Source: Amphiduros pacificus
Taxonomy: Eukaryota; Annelida; Polychaeta; Phyllodocida; Hesionidae
Direction: 5' to 3'
Assembly (NCBI GenBank): GCA_949316495.1
Contig: OX439012.1
Coordinates: 6,967,549 to 7,031,548, forward strand
DNA length: 64,000 nucleotides
Part shown: positions 41,801 to 64,000 of the stretch, one piece after another
How positions within the stretch are numbered: the stretch's first letter is position 1
Layout of the letters: each line of letters starts with the position of its first letter
The notes under the pieces: model-generated
Seen by the model: the letters and a program-made list of their open reading frames with translations, nothing else
What the model was told of the DNA's origin: nothing
The model's database searches: none
Position numbers and translations under genes: made by a program

Positions 41801-42098
41801 ACATACAGCAGGTACTTTACTCACTGCTCTATGAGGTTATTCCTTGCTACATACAGCAGGTACTTTGCTCACTGCTCTATGAGGTTATTCCTGGCTACAT
41901 ACAGCAGGTACTTTACTCACTGCTCTATGAGGTTATTCCTGGCTACATACAGCAGGTACTTTACTCACTGCTCTATGAGGTTATTCCCTGCTACATACAG
42001 CAGGTACTTTACTCACTGCTCTATGAGGTTATTCCTTGCTACATACAGCAGGTACTTTACTCACTGCTCTATGAGGTTATTCCTGGCTACATACAGGG
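38823..42098. repeat. 48-bp minisatellite, ~68 copies, with 720-bp higher-order unit
   Basis: The unit contains GAGGTTATTCCTGGCTACAT and ACAGCAGGTACTTTACTCAC. Marker variants GGCTAAATAC (39,541 and 40,261) and TGCTACATGC (40,021 and 40,741) recur 720 bp (15 units) apart. Two overlapping plus frames stay open for 910 and 462 codons. Being open in two registers at once, with interchangeable Leu/Pro in one and Gly/Cys in the other, argues against a protein. Confidence 0.95.
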
Positions 42099-42654
42099 AA
42101 TTCCCTGTTACATCCTCGGTACTTTACACCTATGATTTCCTACAAATGATAGCGTAATAGTTATCATATCTCAGGTACTTACCACAGGTACTTTGCACAG
42201 GTACTTTACACATATAGGAAGAGCGTGTCATTATCTACCTGAGATAAAAGACATGAAGGATAGTAGGTCTATAGCAGGACACTTCAAGGACATTTTTTAT
42301 TAACATTGCTAAAGGGCTCTCTCAGGTATTTCTTAGCGAACTTTTTTATGCCAACAGGCATGGCATTATTGACCAAGTCTTGTGTTATCCTCAGGGTCAA
42401 ACATCTTTGACTGTCAAAGGTATAAAGAATAAGGCTGTACAAATAAATTGTCTATTTCTCAAATATATCCGTCTGGAAAATGACAATATATGTTATCATA
42501 CAAATCTAATCATGTTTTTTCTCAATACCTAAGAAGGAATGACAATTTGATGAAAGTAGATTATAAAACAAATCCTGTCAGCAATAAATGGATGAGATAT
42601 GGCTTCGTTAATGATGACATATTGAAAAATGAAATAGATCCGTAATCCCATTGG
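42099..42654. other. No gene seen
   Basis: Unique spacer. The first ~100 bp contain decayed GGTACTTTAC units of the 48-bp array. Confidence 0.55.
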
Positions 42655-42785
42655 TTCCCATTCAAATCCTAGTATTCCTGCTCCAATCCCATTATTCCCC
42701 ACTCCAATCCCATTATTCCCCACTCCATTCCCATTATTCCCCATTCCAATCCCATTGTTCCGCATTCCAATCCCATTATTTCCTT
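42655..42785. repeat. 21-bp CCAATCCCATTATTCC repeat
   Basis: About six units. Confidence 0.9.
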
Positions 42786-42967
42786 TTGAGTTTCCGCTAC
42801 ACATTTAATCCTCCTTACAAAATTGTGAACGGAGCCCAGGTTTTATATTTTAACAGACCACATCAACTACCTACAAAGTCAGGTACATTCGTTTATGGAA
42901 TGAAATGCGTCATCATTTTTACTTCCATATTTAACTAACCAATTACTTCATTTCTCATAAACTTTCC

Positions 42968-43315
42968 AACTAAGAATCCCCAAGCCTTTCCACACAGAAT
43001 CCCCATGCCTTTCCACACAGAATCCCCATGCCTTTCCACACAGAATCCCCAAGCCTTTCCACACAGAATCCCCAAGCCTTTCCATACAGAATCCCCAAGC
43101 CGTTCCATACAGAATCCCCAAGCCTTTCCACACAGAATCCCCGAGCCTTTCCACACAGAATCCCCAAGCCTTTCCACAAAGAATATCCAAGCCTTTCCAC
43201 ACAGAATATCCAGGCCTTTCCACACAGAATCCCCAAGCCGTTCCACACAGAATCCCCAAGCCGTTCCACACAGAATCCCCAAGCCTTTCCACACAGAATC
43301 CTCAAACTTTTCCAC
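42968..43315. repeat. 23-bp minisatellite, ~15 copies
   Basis: The unit includes AAGCCTTTCCACACAGAATC. Most registers are open on both strands, which is a repeat effect. Confidence 0.95.
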
Positions 43316-43944
43316 ACAACTGTTTCTGTTTAATATTTCCACTCGGTATTTCCTGGATATAAGAAAGAAAACAATAGCAGAGAATGGAAATGATGCTGAT
43401 AATAATAAAGTACGGATACAAACCAGGCTAGGAGAAAAGTGTGAGGTGGGTCGCCACTGTTACCTGAGTGGGTTGACATTCATCAATGAGATCTTCTAGG
43501 TCAACCTGGCTTGATATTTGCACACAAAGGCTCCCCGCAATAGTTTTAGGACATTGAACCAGGGAAATCTCAACAAAAAGTCCAAATAAATTCACAACTA
43601 GGATGAGTTTACAAATACCATATATGTAAATTGATGGCTTTCTCAAAGTTTGTTGAAAGTTCATGGATATTTCTGAAGGAATGCCAAAATATCGTGTTAC
43701 TGGTGCAAATAAAATATCGGTTAATGAATCCTACTTGCAAAACTATTTTCTATCAACCCAAAAATAATTTAAATCAGTAGATTTTGATTGAGATTTGACG
43801 TCTTTTTTAAAAGTATTTATTGTGACTATCAAACACTAGTCAATTAAAAGCCAAACCAATAAAGAGATTAAATTAATTGAAATTGACTTGATTACAGTTT
43901 TGTCTCATTCTGACAACAAATAGCACTTGTGCCGTTCTACAATC
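43316..43944. other. No supported gene
   Basis: A minus-strand CAG|GTAACA follows VDLEDLIDECQPTQ at ~43,463-43,505, but no good acceptor or partner exon was found. Confidence 0.45.
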
Positions 43945-44440
43945 CACATTACTTAAATGGTAGCTAATTACCTGATTTAGATTAGTTTACATTACTTAAA
44001 TGGCAACTAATTACCTGATTTAGATTAGTTTACTTTACTTAAATGACAACTAATTACCTGATTTAGATTAGTTTACTTTACTTAAATGGTAACTAATTAC
44101 CTGATTTAGATTAGTTTACTTTACTTAAATGACAACTAATTACCTGATTTAGATTAGCTTACTTTACTTAAATGGCAACAAATTACCTGATTTAGATTAG
44201 TTTACTTTACTTAAATGGCAACTAATTACCTGATTTAGATTAGTTTACTTTACTTAAATGGTAACTAATTACCTGATTTAGATTAGCTTACTTCACTTAA
44301 ATGGCAACTAATTACCTGATTTAGATTAGCTTACTTCACTTAAATGGCAACTAATTACCTGATTTAGATTAGCTTACTTTACTTAAATGGCAACTAATTA
44401 CCTGATTTAGATTAGCTTATTTACTTAAATGGCAACTAAA
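43945..44440. repeat. 43-bp minisatellite, ~11 copies
   Basis: The unit contains AACTAATTACCTGATTTAGA and TTAGTTTACTTTAC. It is rich in the homeodomain core TAAT, with at least one ATTA/TAAT per unit. Confidence 0.95.
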
Positions 44441-45639
44441 AACAAATCATAACTTTGCTAATTCTGGTCCAATTGACAAGCTTATGGCACCAGAATGTCA
44501 CATTTATTATGTTCTTTCCAACGATCATAACCATTCTATAGTGCGTCCTACCTGAGACCAATAATCGTGATATCGCTATTTTGGCTGCATTCTTCTTTGT
44601 TTACTAATTAGATATGTTAGTAGGTAATTGCCCCCACGACGAGATCATGTTTTTTTAACCTGCACGTGCATTCAAAATGCCATACCACTCTCCAAAAAGC
44701 ATGGGTCATACTAACAGACCCCACAGATCAATGTGCGTTATCATTCTCTTGCAAACTACAAAATTTTATCAGAGAAATGAAAGTTCCTCTTTAATTATTA
44801 TGTGCATAGATCTTAATTATATTGTACATAGATAAATGAGGACCTCATACTTTATCTATAACAGCCACTGGTGTCTGTGTCCAAAGTGTTAACAAAATCA
44901 ACCTAAACAGATTGAACGATAGAATGTCTGTCATTATCTGCTTAGATGTAATATAACTTTATCTCTCAAACAAAAAGATCTGCAGGAGTGTAAATAATAT
45001 TTAAAGTTCACCTAGGAATATATATATATATATTTTTTAATGGTTGCATTGTGTGTATGTAACTTTCTTCTATTGATCCCCTGCCAGGGCATACATTATA
45101 CACCTGTGCATGGTCTGGTAATAAATTAAAGCTAGAGGAGAAAGGAATATGTGTTTAAATCAATATGTGAAGGTCAAATTGAAGAGTTCAGTCGTCCTGG
45201 CCCCAGGCATGATGACGCACACGTGTCTCCTTGCCACCCTGGGCATTGGCTCTTTTTATCCTAACACGCATTTATACCTTACTAGTGGTGTGTGAAATTG
45301 GTCTGTTTCTTTCTGTTTCTCTGTTAAATTTCCCTTCAAGTTCTTTTTTCAAGTTCTTATTTCTGCATGGCGAGGTAGAGTCATATTCTATTCCTGCCAA
45401 GAAATGTTGTTCTTTGCGTCCAGTTTTTCCCATACGATTACAATGCAATTACCATACAGCAGTTCTGCAAGTTGAATCCTGTTCAGAATGAATGAATCAG
45501 TTATAATTGGGGGGGGGGGAGATATTGGAAATACATGACAGCTGTTCTGGATATGTAGGTTTCTATTGTAGAACTCATAAAAGTTATCATACTAATTAAA
45601 TATCTATTGCAGTTATATCTTACCAAACTATTAAAATAT
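44441..45639. other. No gene seen
   Basis: Unique DNA with a G9 tract near 45,510. Confidence 0.5.
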
Positions 45640-46010
45640 GCATCAAGGTGAGTTGGCAAACAGGTGAATTGGCTGAAGGTGAGTTGACGAGACCGGTGAG
45701 TTGGCTAACAGGTGAGTTGGCTAACAGGTGAGTTGGCTAACAGGTGAGTTGGCTAACAGGTGAGTTGGCAAGACTAGTGAGTTGTCAAACAGGTGAGTTG
45801 ACGAGACTGGTGAGTTGACGATACTGGTGAGTTGACGAGACTGGTGAGTTGACGAGACTGGTGAGTTAGTGAGACTGTGTGAGTTGATGAGACTGGTGAG
45901 TTTGGAAGACGGGTGAGTTGACGAGACGGGTGACTTTGCGAGACTGTGTGAGTTGATGAGACTGGTGAGTTGACGAGACTGGTGAGTTGATGAGACTAGT
46001 GAATGGTTAG
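45640..46010. repeat. 17-bp GTGAGTTGACGAGACTG minisatellite
   Basis: About 21 imperfect units, including the GGCTAACAG variant at the left. Confidence 0.92.
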
Positions 46011-47949
46011 ATGGCATTGGTTAGAAACGATTTTTCAGGAGTTTTATCGTGATGAATTAAAGTGAAGGAATAGTTAGTGCACTCGAAACTTATTTTATGA
46101 AAGGCGATCGATGGCAAGAACATCATTAAAAATAATTCTCATCTCGTCATATTTTTTACTCAAATTTCAATTCAGCATACAAGGAATAACACTGAGACTG
46201 CATTGCACGAGATACAGAATGACATCCTACGTGAAGGTCAGCATTACTGCTACTCCTTGTCAATGAGTGTTTGCAACATTAGATACTCTTGACCATCATA
46301 TTTCATTGGGACATTGATTGATGTGTAAGGCATTAATTACTTGTCCTGTTGATAGTACCAGGTATGTGTGTTTACCCGTGATGTGGGCCACAGCTGCCTG
46401 ACAGGTCAAACTTCATGCTGGCTGTCAACTTAATATGCCTGGATTTATTCCTTTATTTTGCTAAATAGTTTTCTATTCCTCATTCTAAACTAAAATATAT
46501 ACCCATTATCCCACTTTCAGACAGCATTTTAGTATTATTCTCTTTCTAGCTTCCCATTGAAATATAAACAAATTATGGTTTTCTTCACCTTTTTGTCATG
46601 AACACCTTTTGGTCTTCAGGATATGACATATTTGTTCCTATATCATTAAATATGAAAACCACTTTTGAGTGCTCTTGTCACAACCTCTATTTTTCATTTT
46701 CGGTGATTAAAAAAAAAAAAAGATTTTTGCAGACAATTATAATCCCTTTCCAAATTATTTTAGACATGATTTGTTATTTATTCTCTTTAGAGAAAATACT
46801 AAACTTTGAAAAGGTTTTTTGTGTGGAACCAGCATGGGACATTCAACAACATCATTGAGAAGGATAGAGGCACCAATTCATTCACACGTACACAAATATA
46901 TTGTGCTAGCAGCTAAATCATTGTTTGGCATTGGTAGCCAAATTGTGAAAGCAATTAAAACATGGATGCTGAAAGTTGGTTGAAAATTGCCTTGAAAAAC
47001 AAGTACAGATTTCTTCTCATGATTGCATTATTGGAAATCCCCTATATAATGGCACCAATAAATCACTGTGGTATTTTTAATTTCAGCCAATTATTTTGCT
47101 TCAGGAGTCAAAATCCACCAGTTTTGCGCAATTCTATATCATTACGTGTCGGGCCTTTGTTTCAGTGCTTTCATAGCATTGCAATCAACATCACAAATGA
47201 TTTTGCCGCCGAAACAATACCTGAAAGTGCAATCTCAACTCAACACTATTCAATCCCTAACGCATATTCCTTATTACAGTGCTTCACCACCAATATCACG
47301 TATGTTCTAGCAACATGCTCTCCAGGCACACACAAACTAGTTAGACATTGTTCAAGCAATTATTGAAGGAATGCTTATGTCCAAATGGGCCCTTTGCACT
47401 GTAATAATCATGATTTTGAAAGTATAGAGGGCACCACATGCAGGTAAACTGGCGCGAATTTGAGTACGTCGACAATTCACAATTATGTCTCAAGGTAAGA
47501 TTATCATTCATGTATGGTTTAAAAGACAGACACCAGCTCTGTGTAATTGTTAGGAAATAAAACCTCTCATAATAACTTTGTTTATGTTGTTCTGATACAG
47601 TCAGAATAAGCCCAACAGGTGAGGCATACTGAAAAAAAGTGACCAATGCCAACATGGGTGAATGCCCACTACAGGAATGACATCAATTAGAATGAAGAGG
47701 TGAAAATTCACCAGACTAATTTGGTTTGTCAGTTATGCTGGTATATTTACAAGTAATTATTGGGAAGTTGTTTTGAAGTTGTTTTGACACTGGTCAATAT
47801 ATATATAATATTTGTGGCCTTTCTAAAGTATTTACTTAATGGAAAGGCTGGAGCGTATTGTTTGGGCTCTCTGATCTATCTACATTATTTACCTTATCTT
47901 GTGGGATTGTGAAAGAACTTAATAGTTAAACAGTATCAAGATTTGCCAG
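46011..47949. other. No supported exon; the lipoxygenase 5' end may lie here or further upstream
   Basis: A 134-codon plus frame at 46,962-47,366 has no recognisable domain. It could not be tied to the lipoxygenase by splice signals. Confidence 0.45.
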
Positions 47950-62938
<14,989 letters not shown>

Positions 62939-64000
62939 GTAAGAACCATCTGTATTCTAGTATTCTGTTATATCCCGCCATCTTGTATAGGGAACCCCCA
63001 AGACACAAGGTAAGAACCATCTGTATTCTAGTATTCTGTTATATCCCGGCATCCTGTATGGGGAACCCCCAAGAGACAACGTAAGAACCATCTGTATTCT
63101 AGTATTCTGTTATATCCCGCCATCCTGTATGGGGAACCCCCAAGAGACAAGGTAAGAACCATCTGTATTCTAGTATTTTGTTGTATCCCGCCATCCTGTA
63201 AGGGGAACCCCCAAGAGACAAGGTAAGAACCATCTGTATTCTAGTATTCTGTTATATCCCGCCATCCTGTATGGGGAACCCCCAAGAGACAAGGTAAGAA
63301 CCATCTGTATTCTAGTATTCTGTTGTATCCAGCCATCCTGTATGGGGAACCCCCGAGAGACAAGGTAAGAACCATCTGTATTCTAGTATTCTGTTGTATC
63401 CAGCCATCCTGTATGGGGAACCCCCAAGAGACAAGGTAAGAACCATCTGTATTCTAGTATTCTGTTGTATTCAGCCATCCTGTGTGGGGAACCCCCAAGA
63501 GACAAGGTAAGAACCATCTGTATTCTAGTATTCTGTTGTATCCCGCCATCCTGTATGGGGAACCCCCAAGAGACAAGGTAAGAACCATCTGTATTCTTGT
63601 ATTCTGTTGTATCCCGCCATCCTGTATGGGGAACCCCCAAGACACAAGGTAAGAACCATCTGTATTCTAGTATTCTGTTATATCCCGCCACCTTGTATAG
63701 GGAACCCCCAAGAGACAAGGTAAGAACCATCTGTATTCTTGTATTCTGTTGTATCCCGCCATCCTGTATGGGGAACCCCCAAGACACAAGGTAAGAACAT
63801 CTGTATTCTAGTATTCTGTTATATCCCGCCTGAGTTTTCAAAGAGGTTGCCATTTTGAATAACATAACAAATATTAACCAATGAGAATAATCAAGATAAC
63901 AAGTTGGGGCCAAATTCAATATGTATCATGCATTTCTATTGGTTAACAATTATCGTCTGCTTAAGTCTGCTCTGGTAAAGGATTTAAATGATCATTTATG

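Noticed and set aside
40747-42135. 462-codon plus frame in the 48-bp array
   Set aside because: It overlaps a longer frame in another register of the same repeat. Substitutions do not spare either protein.
43463-43505. Minus-strand exon VDLEDLIDECQPTQ
   Set aside because: It has a good donor but the phase (0) does not match the candidate exon at 38.5 kb, and no clear acceptor is seen.
46962-47366. 134-codon plus frame as upstream lipoxygenase exon
   Set aside because: No family similarity and no donor that joins it in phase to the exon at 47,950.

Overview
This window is animal (metazoan) nuclear DNA. It has spliced exons with GT/AG borders, LINE and SINE retroposons, small DNA transposons and a very heavy load of mini- and microsatellites. 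By my tally, tandem arrays fill roughly 24 kb of the 64 kb. A PLAT-plus-lipoxygenase gene together with AT-rich DNA and abundant minisatellites suits a marine invertebrate, perhaps a mollusc or another lophotrochozoan. The species cannot be fixed from the sequence alone.

Layout. Bases 1-47,900 are mostly gene-poor. They hold more than twenty separate tandem arrays with units of 10 to 77 bp. The largest are a 43-bp array (10.2-12.7 kb), a 29-bp array (18.3-20.8 kb), a 19-bp array (27.2-33.1 kb) and a 48-bp array (38.8-42.1 kb). Between them lie two LINE fragments (6.0-7.1 kb and 25.1-26.1 kb, both minus strand), a SINE with target-site duplication (7.15-7.45 kb) and two tRNA-like SINE heads (23.1 and 23.5 kb). 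Two minus-strand candidate exons (38,471-38,551 and 13,614-13,736) have matching splice phase and may belong to one long-intron gene. A cysteine-rich, broken-looking coding patch lies on the minus strand near 5.4-5.6 kb. Long open frames inside the arrays follow from unit lengths divisible by three, or free of stops, and are not called as genes.

Bases 47,950-62,938 carry the one clear gene, a plus-strand animal lipoxygenase. I place fourteen exons: an N-terminal PLAT/LH2 beta-barrel domain (exons 1-2) followed by the catalytic domain, with the HxxxxH iron-ligand pair in exon 9 and the third histidine in exon 14. The 5' start lies upstream, and the last ~120 codons lie beyond the right edge. 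The introns are packed with LINE 3' ends, one LINE endonuclease/reverse-transcriptase remnant, a nested TA-flanked MITE containing a SINE, and a second inverted-repeat element.

The most unusual item is at the right end. The last ~40 nt of exon 14, together with its 5' splice site, are repeated about 13 times with a 71-bp period, making a tandem array of 5' splice sites. Other points of note are four exact CTCF-core-like matches plus a minisatellite with about 20 near matches, an array of nuclear-receptor direct repeats, a (TTTA)n tract starting inside a splice donor, and an apparent one-base frame problem in lipoxygenase exon 4. I found no CRISPR, no ribosomal RNA, no convincing tRNA gene and no LTR or virus-derived element.
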